Assembly: GCA_900770325.1 (NCBI GenBank)
Contig: CAAGKE010000222.1
Span: 1-9,424, forward strand
DNA from: Lachnospiraceae bacterium
GTDB taxonomy: Bacteria; Bacillota; Clostridia; Lachnospirales; Lachnospiraceae
Length of the DNA stretch: 9,424 nucleotides
Direction: 5' to 3'
Position numbers and translations under genes: made by a program. Of this stretch, positions 1 through 7,305 are shown piece by piece. The number at the start of each line of letters is the position of its first letter. The stretch's first letter is position 1. The notes under the pieces were generated by a model. That model was given only the letters and a program-made list of their open reading frames with translations. It did not search any database and was not told the origin of the DNA.

Positions 1-3000
1 ATAACTGTACGTCTGACCATCTGATGCCATAAATACCACATCTACACCCGAAGCACTGAAATCTACAGCAGAACCATTCTCCCATTTCAGGCTTTTGTTC
101 CAGTCCACGATCTGCTGCCACGTCATCCATTGATTTGTATTTTCAGTTCCATATTGATTTTTTGTCACATTATCTTCAATCACTGTCCCTGCCGGCAAAC
201 CACTCTCCGGTACGGTTATTGTAACAGTCCATGTAATCTCCGCACTTGTTCTGTCATCCGAAACAGCAGCACCGCTCATGGACTTTTCAACCTTTCCGCC
301 GGAGACGGTAACTGTGGGGCTTTGGCTGATTTCATCTCCTGAATTACTATCCGATGGTGTGGGATCAAATAATGCATGATTCGTCACCAACACATCATCC
401 CATCCTCCAGATGCTTCCGTTGAATACGTAATCGTATACTTATTCGTATTTACAGAGGTCTCTCCGATACTGTTAAATTGAATACCTGTAACTTTCCCAT
501 CTGACATTGAAAGTATGTAACCATCCGACGGAGATACCGTAATACTTGTTCCAGAAGGGATCATTCCCAGCATATCATCTGTCAACAACGCTCCGGCAAT
601 ATTCGCGCCATTCTCGTTGATTGTAATAGTCCAGTTTATTTTTCCATTATTCGCATCATATTGACCACTTTTGACCATGGTATGCGTTTTGACCGTATTG
701 ATATTTACCGTGGCAGAAGCCTCATCTGAAACTATCTGACCTTTTGTTTTATCTTCCGCACTGACTTTCACCTCATTATTAACAGAAGTAACCACATCTC
801 CTGCACTTGACAAATCATAAGTATATATAATCTTATAACAGTCAGCTTTGATATGCTCACCATTATTCTCAGTTACCGTTATGCCCCCTGCCAGCTTTGG
901 CAATGACATTGTTATTTTTCCGTCCGCATAATTCGGAGTAACATTTACATCCGTCCATGTATCTCCATAATAATTTGTGTACTGGCTAAAATAATGATAA
1001 TCCCCCTTCTGTACCTCTACACTCGGTGTTCCCAGTACTAATCCACTGGCAGTAATCGTATCTTCAAAAGCAATTGGATCCGGCGTTCCTTTCAGCGAAT
1101 TCACGTAAACAGTGTACACCAGCTTTTTGCCATCAGTCACATAACTTCCGTTTTTCGATACATCAATGTGGTACAGATTCGTCTCATCTTTTGGATAGGT
1201 TATCTTATCTGAAGGTATATTGATTTCCAGTTTATCTGATCCGGTCAAAACGATATTTCCGTTTTCATCCACTTTACTGGAAGACAGAAATCCATAAAAA
1301 GAAACAAAACCCTTTACCGTATCCCCTGCCGTATTGTTCATATAGCTCTGATCAAATGTAAGCTGAACAGAATAAGTACCATCTTCATTTTTTACGAACA
1401 GATAAGTACCGGCATAATTTCCGCCTTCATCGGTAAAACTCTTCTGTGTATTTAACAGGCCTTCCGGCACCAGAACTCCTTCCGGATACTTATACGTAAA
1501 CTCCCTGTTGGCATTTGTGATATCTGTTTTCGTCAGGCTAAACTCTATTTTTAAATTTGTTTCATAAGAATCATTTGTCTTATCATAAGTAGTACCTGTT
1601 CCTGTAATGGCAGTAATATATTGCCCCAGATCTGCCTGATTGCCTGACGCCAGCAAAGCTACAGACTCTTCTCCGGTCTCAAAGAGCATCACACCAAGAT
1701 CCATCTCTTCTGTGAAAGCTTCTGTCTCTGTTTCTTCTTCATCCATCTCTGTATCCGAAGTTAGCGCTGCACTGTTTTCTGTTTCCTGCTCTGTTGCTTC
1801 CTCAGACGCCATTTCTGATTCACTTTCAATTTCCGGCTGAATTTCTGTCTCCGTTACCTGCTCCGCCTCAGTTTCGTTAATAATTTCTGTTTCAGTCGAA
1901 ATTTCTGTCTCTTTTTCTGTTTCTACCTCTGTTTCTGCCTCTGTTTCATCCACATCTTCCGTACTCAGCCCGGTTTCCACAGTGGTCTCTTTTTCCGACT
2001 CTCCCGCCAAGGCAGCCGCACTGACTCCATAGGCTCTCCCCGCCTCCGGCAGAGAACCGTCCGCCTGCAGCGGCACATCGCTGTCCATATCTTCGATCAG
2101 GCCGTCTTCATCCACCAGGCCTGCATTCTGAGCTTCCTGCTCCAGAAGCAGATCCGCCGCATTTTCCTGATAGCAGACTTCGGAATGCTGATGCTCGGTC
2201 ATTCCGCAGACCAGGATCTTTGTATCATCTGCTGTTCCTTCCCGGAAGCAGGCTGCGGTGTGCTGATGGGAAGAAACCTTCAGCTTGTCGTAGCCGCAGA
2301 TCAGTGTCTTTCTTGTCTCATAGCAGCCCGTGCTGTGGGTATGCGCTGCCTGCTCCATCTGGCCGCAGGTCAGGACCTCTGTCCACTGATAGCATTCATC
2401 CTGGTGCTGATGTTCCTGCAGACCGCAGACCAGATTGCCGTTTTCATCATAACAGGACTCACTGTGAGCATGTTCTTTTGCAGCACAAATCAGACTGCCA
2501 CGTTCTTTCGTGTAGCAGCCGCTGTCATGAGTATGTCCTGCTGTCTCCTGCTGACCGCAGACCAGTACCTGTTCTGACAAATAGCAGGAATCTGTATGCT
2601 GATGCGCCTTGATTTCCGGAAGTGTACATACCAGAACCCCGCCCTCGTTATAGCAGTTCGCATCATGGGTATGGAGGATATAGGTTGCCTGATCACAGAT
2701 CAGGTGATTATTTTCATCATAGCAGGAATCCGTATGCTGATGTACCTGAAGTGTCCCATAGGTACAATCCAGAACCCTGCCAGGTGTATTCTCCTGAATC
2801 TGATAACAGTCCTCTGTATGGATATGCTCCTCCAGGCCGCAGTAGGTCTCTTTTTCCATCGTGATTGCAGGCAGGATCAGCATATATGTCGTTACAAATA
2901 CAACCAGGGATGCCAGTACGCACATGATCCGGTACCAGATATTCTGGTTATGGTGTGCCTTCAAAAACGCCTTTGCCCGTTCCAGTAACTTATTCTCCAT
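1..3000 (-). CDS. Large secreted adhesin with Cys/His repeats, C-terminus beyond window
   Basis: The frame is open from an ATG at 3000 to base 1: exactly 1000 codons without a stop, so the protein is 3'-partial. Order of parts: charged N-terminus (1-20); a long hydrophobic signal or anchor segment (about 22-47, ending in LILPAITME, typical of Lachnospiraceae surface proteins); ten HxHxxxC[YF] repeats (54-276); a Glu/Thr-rich acidic stalk (about 334-431); then beta-rich, extracellular adhesin-like sequence. Residues about 455-640 resemble the ligand-binding region of Gram-positive adhesins. Two later stretches (about 770-880 and 900 onward) share a pattern of [IT]WT[IV]TI followed by AG and an acidic residue, as in tandem isopeptide/Ig-like domains. 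A sortase motif would lie outside the window, so wall anchoring is unproven. It sits 66 nt downstream of a signal peptidase gene with no terminator between, so one operon is likely. Secretion and surface location are well supported; the ligand is unknown. Confidence 0.9.
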   Translation of the reverse strand, partial: MENKLLERAKAFLKAHHNQNIWYRIMCVLASLVVFVTTYMLILPAITMEKETYCGLEEHIHTEDCYQIQENTPGRVLDCTYGTLQVHQHTDSCYDENNHLICDQATYILHTHDANCYNEGGVLVCTLPEIKAHQHTDSCYLSEQVLVCGQQETAGHTHDSGCYTKERGSLICAAKEHAHSESCYDENGNLVCGLQEHQHQDECYQWTEVLTCGQMEQAAHTHSTGCYETRKTLICGYDKLKVSSHQHTAACFREGTADDTKILVCGMTEHQHSEVCYQENAADLLLEQEAQNAGLVDEDGLIEDMDSDVPLQADGSLPEAGRAYGVSAAALAGESEKETTVETGLSTEDVDETEAETEVETEKETEISTETEIINETEAEQVTETEIQPEIESESEMASEEATEQETENSAALTSDTEMDEEETETEAFTEEMDLGVMLFETGEESVALLASGNQADLGQYITAITGTGTTYDKTNDSYETNLKIEFSLTKTDITNANREFTYKYPEGVLVPEGLLNTQKSFTDEGGNYAGTYLFVKNEDGTYSVQLTFDQSYMNNTAGDTVKGFVSFYGFLSSSKVDENGNIVLTGSDKLEINIPSDKITYPKDETNLYHIDVSKNGSYVTDGKKLVYTVYVNSLKGTPDPIAFEDTITASGLVLGTPSVEVQKGDYHYFSQYTNYYGDTWTDVNVTPNYADGKITMSLPKLAGGITVTENNGEHIKADCYKIIYTYDLSSAGDVVTSVNNEVKVSAEDKTKGQIVSDEASATVNINTVKTHTMVKSGQYDANNGKINWTITINENGANIAGALLTDDMLGMIPSGTSITVSPSDGYILSMSDGKVTGIQFNSIGETSVNTNKYTITYSTEASGGWDDVLVTNHALFDPTPSDSNSGDEISQSPTVTVSGGKVEKSMSGAAVSDDRTSAEITWTVTITVPESGLPAGTVIEDNVTKNQYGTENTNQWMTWQQIVDWNKSLKWENGSAVDFSASGVDVVFMASDGQTYSY
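1708..2001 (-). repeat. Acidic Glu/Thr-rich stalk coding region
   Basis: Residues about 334-431 of the adhesin are dominated by E-T-E and related triplets (for example ETEAETEVETEKETE), encoded by imperfect GAAACAGAG-type DNA repeats. Such low-complexity acidic segments are common as extended spacers between the membrane-proximal or N-terminal module and the folded domains of surface proteins. The simple-sequence DNA could change length by slippage. Confidence 0.8.
2173..2841 (-). repeat. Ten in-frame Cys/His repeats of the adhesin
   Basis: Residues 54-276 hold ten units built as Cys, a short linker, HxHxxxC followed by Tyr (Phe once), then a spacer ending in [LV]xC. The HxH pairs begin at residues 59, 87, 110, 133, 156, 177, 197, 220, 245 and 270, and each has its Cys six residues after the first His. 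Unit length varies (about 20-28 residues), so this is a diverged protein repeat and not a simple DNA tandem repeat. The density of 20 Cys and 20 His could mean metal binding or disulfide cross-linking; which one is not shown by the sequence. Confidence 0.9.
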
Positions 3001-3010
3001 ATGGGCACCC

Positions 3011-3018
3011 CCTCCTTT
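3011..3018 (-). promoter_or_regulatory. Ribosome binding site of the adhesin gene
   Basis: AAAGGAGG reads on the minus strand, with 10 nt between GGAGG and the ATG at 3000. It supports this start over later Met codons; the signal segment also begins soon after it. Confidence 0.85.
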
Positions 3019-3066
3019 CGCCAATTCTATGTTTTCTCTTTCCGTTTTTCTGATTTTGTCCTGACA

Positions 3067-3657
3067 TTATCCGTTAACTTTCCCGAAACCGCTGATAGGC
3101 CAGATGCGGAAGATCAGTTTTCCTACGATCTGTTCTTCTGCCACACATCCCACCGCGGAGCTTCTGCTGTCCACCGATACGGACCGGTGGTCTCCCATTA
3201 CAAAAAGCCGCCCCTCCGGCACCTGATAGGGGAGCTGTATATCACACTCGCCCAATGACTTGTCCATGACATACGGTTCCTCCAGAGGTTCACCGTTTAC
3301 TGTCACATTTCCTTCTTCGTCTATATTGACCCATTCTCCGGCCCGGGCAATCACCCGCTTCACCAGAATTTTGTTGTTATAATAAAATGCGATAATATCC
3401 TGCCGCTGGAGATCCGCTTCTTTTAAAGAAAGTACAATGTCCCCGTCTGTCAGTGTGGGGGTCATGGATGATCCGTAGATCTGCAGTACCGGCAATAGCA
3501 GCGTAGCCACCAGTACAGCTACTGCCGCAACCGTGATCAGCGCATAGACTGTGCTTCTCAATGTACTTCGAAACCGGATCCGGTAACGCTCTCTCTGAAG
3601 CTCCCGCTCCAGTTCCTGAACGGAAGGAATCACTAACTGTCTGTTCTTTTTCTTCAT
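3067..3657 (-). CDS. lepB: Signal peptidase I
   Basis: A 196-residue membrane-bound serine protease that removes signal peptides from exported proteins on the outer face of the membrane. A cytoplasmic charged N-terminus (1-36) is followed by one membrane segment (about 37-58). The family boxes are in order: GSSMTPTL with catalytic Ser64; GDIVLS at 72-77; KRVIARAG with catalytic Lys100; and GDHRSVSVDSR at 155-165. The Ser/Lys pair makes it the bacterial (P-type) enzyme, not the Ser/His SipW type. His in place of the usual Asn in the GDNR motif is a mild variation. Its ATG overlaps the stop of the upstream coiled-coil gene (ATGA), so the two are translationally coupled, and the adhesin follows 66 nt downstream. 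The context suggests it is devoted to processing that adhesin. The symbol is a family name; orthology to the housekeeping enzyme is not implied. Confidence 0.95.
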   Translation of the reverse strand: MKKKNRQLVIPSVQELERELQRERYRIRFRSTLRSTVYALITVAAVAVLVATLLLPVLQIYGSSMTPTLTDGDIVLSLKEADLQRQDIIAFYYNNKILVKRVIARAGEWVNIDEEGNVTVNGEPLEEPYVMDKSLGECDIQLPYQVPEGRLFVMGDHRSVSVDSRSSAVGCVAEEQIVGKLIFRIWPISGFGKVNG

Positions 3658-4001
3658 GGCTGTTCTCTCTGAATCTTTTTCTGTGCTTCCTCCAGGATCC
3701 TTCGGGCCTTTTCCTCTGCCTCTTTTTCCTTCCGGGCACAGATCTGTTCCTGTCTTTCGTTCAGTCGCTTCAGGTTATCCAGATACTGCTGTGCAGCCGC
3801 CTCTGCCGCCTGCAGCACTCCATTCATCTGAAAAGCCGCTTCTGCGATAGTCCCCGCCTGCTCCAGGCGTATCTCCTTATCAGCCAGCTTTTTTTCCAAT
3901 TCTTCAACCTGTCCGCGAAGCCGTTCGTTTTCCTTACTCTGTTCGATCAGCATCTCCAGCAGCTCTGTCCGTTTCAGCTTACGGAGTGTCTTATCTGCCA
4001 T
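3654..4001 (-). CDS. Small coiled-coil protein of the surface-protein operon
   Basis: 115 residues, highly charged and almost wholly helical by appearance. Heptad-like Leu/Glu/Lys spacing runs through about 5-46 and 75-112, with an Ala-rich central segment (49-77, containing AGTIAEAAFQMNGVLQAA). There is no signal peptide or membrane segment, so it is probably cytoplasmic. I recognise it as a family often found beside signal peptidase and large surface proteins in Lachnospiraceae; database entries often call it a DNA repair protein, a name I see no sequence support for. The start is preceded by AAAGGCGGA, a weaker ribosome binding site than its neighbours have. The last codon and stop overlap the signal peptidase start by 4 nt. 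A role as an accessory factor for synthesis or export of the adhesin is inference from context. Confidence 0.85.
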   Translation of the reverse strand: MADKTLRKLKRTELLEMLIEQSKENERLRGQVEELEKKLADKEIRLEQAGTIAEAAFQMNGVLQAAEAAAQQYLDNLKRLNERQEQICARKEKEAEEKARRILEEAQKKIQREQP

Positions 4002-4117
4002 CGGTCATGATCCGCCTTTCTGTCTGTTTTCCATTATCCTGTTATCTGTCTCCGGCTCATCCGGAAATATCAGCCCGAAAAAACCGGATTCCAAAAAACA
4101 CTCTTCATCAGTCCATT

Positions 4118-4149
4118 AAAAAATACCGACGGAGGGCCTTCGGGATACC
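4118..4149 (-). terminator. Terminator-like hairpin inside the operon leader
   Basis: On the minus strand CCGAAGG, loop CCCT and CCGTCGG form a seven-position stem with one A-G mismatch, extended by a TA/TA pair past a bulge, and six T residues follow (4123-4118). It sits between the promoter and the first gene, 117 nt before the start codon, where an attenuator or riboswitch expression platform would be. It could alternatively end a short independent RNA of about 140 nt. I recognised no known aptamer upstream of it. Confidence 0.5.
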
Positions 4150-4158
4150 AGACAATTT

Positions 4159-4204
4159 AAAAAAGCATCGGTGCTATTCACACAGATACCTGCTCCTGTT
4201 GGAG
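4159..4204 (-). other. Two small leader hairpins, one followed by T6
   Basis: Reading on the minus strand, CTCC-AACA-GGAG (4204-4193) is followed by AGCA-CCGA-TGCT (4175-4164), whose last base begins a run of six T. Both stems have only 4 bp. The loop ACCGA of the second is complementary to TCGGT in the 3' arm of the larger hairpin at 4118-4149, so an alternative pairing is possible. Weak evidence taken alone. Confidence 0.3.
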
Positions 4205-4214
4205 TTATATCCTA

Positions 4215-4240
4215 TAATATATATAACTAATATATATAAC
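4215..4240. repeat. Perfect tandem 13-bp AT repeat at the start of the leader
   Basis: TAATATATATAAC occurs twice with no gap (4215-4227 and 4228-4240), about 17-42 nt downstream of the predicted transcription start of the surface operon. It could be a regulator binding site or a length-variable tract, or simply AT-rich sequence. Confidence 0.7.
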
Positions 4241-4263
4241 CATTCAACTTTCAGATGTATATA

Positions 4264-4292
4264 ATTATACAACTTGCACAGTCCAAATGCAA
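4264..4292 (-). promoter_or_regulatory. Sigma-A promoter of the surface-protein operon
   Basis: On the minus strand TTGCAT (4292-4287) and a perfect TATAAT (4269-4264) are separated by 17 nt. Transcription would begin near 4257, giving a leader of about 255 nt before the coiled-coil gene. It lies downstream of the hairpin that ends the histidine kinase gene, so the operon is an independent unit. Confidence 0.75.
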
Positions 4293-4518
4293 TAATTTCT
4301 CTAAATTTTCGCTATTTTCGTTAAAGTTTTTCGTATGTTAAGTTGTGTTGGAATTGCTTTTAAAAGACTTTCATTCGTTTTCGGATACCCGCCGGCAAAC
4401 AAATGATGCAAACATGAAATGTTCAGATATTATTCCAGATATGAGTTTCCATACCATCTGCATCAACAGCTCGCGAAAGCAAGCCCGATGAGAGAAGCAA
4501 AAAGATAAATTGCTTTGA
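4293..4518. other. Intergenic stretch without a recognisable gene
   Basis: Between the kinase terminator and the surface-operon promoter I see no open frame with a ribosome binding site. The only structure is a 6-bp stem with one G-T pair, GCTTGC-TTTC-GCGAGC on the minus strand (4484-4469). The part nearest the promoter is AT-rich. Confidence 0.5.
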
Positions 4519-4574
4519 ACCGGCTGCCGCACGGGCCAAAAGCCCGCGGCGGCCAGCCGGTCCGCTGAAAGCGG
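4519..4574 (-). terminator. GC-rich hairpins after the histidine kinase
   Basis: A small perfect stem CCGCT-TTC-AGCGG (4574-4562) lies just after the kinase stop. Next comes a large imperfect hairpin (4561-4519) with arms ACCGGCTG/CAGCCGGT, CCGC/GCGG and CGGGC/GCCCG around a T-rich loop. The sequence after it is AT-rich but has no clean T tract (nearest is CTTTTTG about 15 nt on), so efficient termination is likely but not certain. Confidence 0.6.
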
Positions 4575-4578
4575 TTTC

Positions 4579-7074
4579 TTATTCCTGAAGCACGTTTTTC
4601 AGAACCCGGATTACCTCGTCCATATTGATCGGCTTAGAGATAAAACCGTTCATACCGCATTCCGCCGCTGCTTTCCGATCCTCATCAAAAGCGTTGGCGG
4701 TCATGGCAATGATCGGAATGTTTGCCTTTTTGTTATCACTCAATGTTCTGATCTCTCTTGTGGCAATGTATCCGTTCATCCTGGGCATCTGAATATCCAT
4801 AAGAATCAGATCATACCGGTCAGAGGGTACCCGGACCATCTTATTAACTGCCGCAATGCCATCTCCGACAACATCTATCTCAAAACCGATTCCCCGGAAA
4901 ATTTCTGTTGCGATCTCCTGATTCAGTTCATTATCTTCTACGAGAAGAAGTTTTTTTCCGGTAAAATCGATATTTTTTTCCACTTCTTCTTTTTCATGCT
5001 CCGTACGGACAGGCCTGGTAAGCACTTCCCGCAGCTCAGACATAAAGAGCGGCTTGGACACAAACGCGGTCACACCTGCTTCTCTTGCCTCCATCTCGAT
5101 ATCCGACCAGTCATATGCGGTCAGGATAATAATGGGCGTACTGTCTCCAATCACCTTTCGGATTCGGCGGACCGTCTCAATACCATTCATATCAGGCATA
5201 AGCCAGTCAATGATATATGCTTTAAATTCATCGCCTTCGTCGTAGGCCTCTTTTGCCCTGACAATAGATTCTTTGCCGGAAACTGTCCAGTCTGCTCTCA
5301 TTCCGATCTGTCTGAGCATTTTGCTTACACTCATGCAGGTATCCGTATCATCATCCACCACCAGTGCCCGCGCACCCTGAAGCTCCGGAACCGGCTCATA
5401 TTTTACGACTTTATCTGACAGTCTGCAGTCAAGAACCACCTTGAACTCTGTGCCCTTTCCTTCTTCACTCTTTACGCTGATCGTTCCGCCCATCATATCG
5501 ACAATATTTTTTGTGATGGACATACCTAATCCGGTTCCCTGGATCCCGCTTACCGTCGAAGTCTGTTCTCTGGAAAATGTTTCAAAAATGTGCTTCTGGA
5601 ATTCCTCGGACATGCCGATCCCGTTGTCCTTGATACGGAATTCATAAGTTGCGTATCCGCTTAGTTTGCATGGTTTCTCAGAGATCCTGATGCTGATCGT
5701 TCCTCCAACCGGTGTGAATTTAATCGCGTTACTGACAATATTTAATAACACCTGGTTCAGACGAAGCTTATCCGTAATGATATCTTCATTCAGGATATCC
5801 TGCGTATCGATAAACAGATCCTGCTGCTTGGAAGAAATATTTGACTGGATAATCGTCCTGAGGTCATGAAGCACATCCGGAAGATGCACCTCTTTTTCTT
5901 CTATTTTTACCCGGCCGCTCTCGATACGGCTCATATCCAGGACGTCATTGATCAGGCTAAGCAAATGGTTGCTTGATGTGGATATCTTGTTCAGATAGTC
6001 CCTGGTCGTCTCCGGATTGTCAAGATGTGCTGCCGCAAGTGCCGTAAATCCAATGATGGCATTCATGGGTGTGCGAATGTCATGAGACATATTATTCAGA
6101 AAAGCCGTCTTGGCTCTGTTGGCATGCTCTGCTGCCGCAAGCGCATCCACAAGGATCTTCCTCTGTGCCTCTTTTTCACGTTCCTCTTCATCCACATTCA
6201 GGAAAGCAAAGGCAATATTGGATGCCTCTTCCTTTACACTGGCAAACTTAATCAGCACCAGCTCCATCCACTGACATTCTCCATTCCTCCCGGTATTCAG
6301 GAAACGGTACGCATATCTTTTCTTATCCCGGAGCAGATCCCTTAAATAATCCTCATCCGCAAACCTGATCAGTTCGTCCCAGAAGTCCGGATGTGCATAA
6401 CACTTTATCAGCTCCCGAAATCTGCGAAAAAAATTTTCCGAATTTCTGCTCCTGATCTCAGAATTTTCTCCGGAATTGTTCCCACTGATATTATATTCCG
6501 AATACTCTTTTGTATCTAAGTTGATAAAATACAGTGTAGAATACTGACTGGCCAGCCCTTCGATTTTCTTTATATCCTCTTCCAGCACTCTTCTGTGCTC
6601 GGCATCCTTCGCCCGGAGCTCTTCAATTTTTGTAAGATCCAGCACGTAGGTAACTGCCAGCAGATCATTGTTTGTCAGATCACGGTACATCACCACATGC
6701 TGCTCGGCCAGCATGGGATTTCCCAGAGAATCCCTGGTCCTGTAACGATGGGAAATATGATCCTTTCCTTTTTCAAAGCACTCGGTCAGATGAGCAATGT
6801 CAAAAAATGCGTAATAAGCCGGCTGCTGCTCTTCTTCTAACTGTTTTCCCCAATATTCAATCACATCCCAGTATCTGCAGTTGTCCGGAAATCCTATTGC
6901 CTCGTTGATGCTGTATTCCACATCATCGATTACCTGATACATCGTTCCCGGGACGAGATTCTGAGTAATATTGATATTGTAATAGGCTCCCGCACTTTCC
7001 GAAAGCGCATGCTCCATTATTTTGATTTTTTTCTTATATGTTTCAAGCTGCTTCTCCAGCACAGTTATCCCCAC
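4579..7074 (-). CDS. Soluble hybrid histidine kinase with two receiver domains
   Basis: 831 residues, starting at GTG with a perfect AGGAGG 8 nt upstream. It has no signal peptide or membrane segment, so it should sense something in the cytoplasm. Order: short N-terminal coiled coil (1-25); PAS-like sensor sequence (about 30-150); a second PAS-like region (about 170-295); a helical linker; HisKA with the phosphorylated His331 in NNMSHDIRTPMNAI; an ATPase domain with N box Asn445/Asn449, DNGIGM at 483-488 and GTGLGM at 513-518; receiver 1 (about 568-690) with acidic cluster 574-576, phospho-acceptor Asp623, Thr652 and Lys674; receiver 2 (about 706-831) with Glu713/Asp714, Asp760, Thr792 and Lys814. 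All catalytic residues are present. No HPt or DNA-binding output domain is attached or encoded nearby, so the final target lies elsewhere. It is separated from tetR by a repeat element and has its own promoter. The signal it senses cannot be read from sequence. Confidence 0.95.
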   Translation of the reverse strand: MGITVLEKQLETYKKKIKIMEHALSESAGAYYNINITQNLVPGTMYQVIDDVEYSINEAIGFPDNCRYWDVIEYWGKQLEEEQQPAYYAFFDIAHLTECFEKGKDHISHRYRTRDSLGNPMLAEQHVVMYRDLTNNDLLAVTYVLDLTKIEELRAKDAEHRRVLEEDIKKIEGLASQYSTLYFINLDTKEYSEYNISGNNSGENSEIRSRNSENFFRRFRELIKCYAHPDFWDELIRFADEDYLRDLLRDKKRYAYRFLNTGRNGECQWMELVLIKFASVKEEASNIAFAFLNVDEEEREKEAQRKILVDALAAAEHANRAKTAFLNNMSHDIRTPMNAIIGFTALAAAHLDNPETTRDYLNKISTSSNHLLSLINDVLDMSRIESGRVKIEEKEVHLPDVLHDLRTIIQSNISSKQQDLFIDTQDILNEDIITDKLRLNQVLLNIVSNAIKFTPVGGTISIRISEKPCKLSGYATYEFRIKDNGIGMSEEFQKHIFETFSREQTSTVSGIQGTGLGMSITKNIVDMMGGTISVKSEEGKGTEFKVVLDCRLSDKVVKYEPVPELQGARALVVDDDTDTCMSVSKMLRQIGMRADWTVSGKESIVRAKEAYDEGDEFKAYIIDWLMPDMNGIETVRRIRKVIGDSTPIIILTAYDWSDIEMEAREAGVTAFVSKPLFMSELREVLTRPVRTEHEKEEVEKNIDFTGKKLLLVEDNELNQEIATEIFRGIGFEIDVVGDGIAAVNKMVRVPSDRYDLILMDIQMPRMNGYIATREIRTLSDNKKANIPIIAMTANAFDEDRKAAAECGMNGFISKPINMDEVIRVLKNVLQE

Positions 7075-7082
7075 TTTGGCAA

Positions 7083-7088
7083 CCTCCT
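7083..7088 (-). promoter_or_regulatory. Ribosome binding site deciding the GTG start of the kinase
   Basis: AGGAGG on the minus strand with 8 nt to GTG at 7074. No ATG in the first residues has a comparable site, so the GTG start is preferred. Confidence 0.85.
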
Positions 7089-7118
7089 GCTCTCTCCCTT
7101 ATCCATAACCGTAAAAAC

Positions 7119-7131
7119 CTGCCGCCGGCAG
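7119..7131 (-). other. Small GC hairpin followed by T5 in the kinase leader
   Basis: CTGCC-GGC-GGCAG on the minus strand, followed by GTTTTTA, resembles a short intrinsic terminator 45 nt before the kinase start. The stem has only 5 bp, so an attenuator role is speculative. Confidence 0.3.
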
Positions 7132-7156
7132 CTTCTTCAGGTAATGCTTCAAATAC

Positions 7157-7201
7157 ATTACAATGAAATATTTGTAATATTTATTGACATTTTTATTGAC
7201 A
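7157..7201. repeat. Inverted and direct repeats in the kinase leader
   Basis: ATTACAA (7157-7163) and TTGTAAT (7172-7178) form a perfect 7-bp inverted repeat. Next to it TTTATTGACA occurs twice with a 12-bp period (7180-7189 and 7192-7201). Both sit downstream of the predicted promoter. They could be operator sites for regulation of the kinase; no regulator is identified. Confidence 0.45.
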
Positions 7202-7235
7202 CTATTTTTTACATAAATAAATCGATACAGTATAA

Positions 7236-7265
7236 ATGATACCACATCCTTCCTCATAAAAACAA
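7236..7265 (-). promoter_or_regulatory. Probable extended -10 promoter of the histidine kinase
   Basis: On the minus strand TTGTTT (7265-7260) and TATCAT (7241-7236) are 18 nt apart, and TGG directly before the -10 gives an extended -10 element. The 5' leader would be about 155 nt. Confidence 0.5.
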
Positions 7266-7305
7266 GGTATTTCTTAATATCCTGTACCGATATATTTTTT
7301 ACTGG

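Noticed and set aside
2185..2612. Two overlapping plus-strand open frames of 130 codons each
   Set aside because: They are antisense to the Cys/His repeats of the adhesin; the periodic composition keeps several frames open. No ribosome binding site and no protein family resemblance.
2173..2841. Possible CRISPR or tandem DNA repeat array
   Set aside because: Repeat units vary in length and sequence and are conserved only at the protein level in one frame.
3377..3739. Minus-strand open frame of 120 codons
   Set aside because: It overlaps the signal peptidase and coiled-coil genes in another frame; both of those have clear family features and coupled starts.
4205..4245. Tyr-rich 12-codon leader peptide (MVIYISYIYYRI)
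   Set aside because: It is read through the AT tandem repeat, which favours Tyr and Ile codons by composition, and the upstream ribosome binding site is poor.
4002..4257. Cyclic di-GMP riboswitch in the surface-operon leader
   Set aside because: Surface genes in Clostridia are often controlled this way, but I could not find the conserved core of either class in this leader.
4996..5418. Plus-strand open frame of 140 codons
   Set aside because: It lies entirely antisense to the receiver-domain part of the histidine kinase, which has all its conserved motifs on the minus strand.
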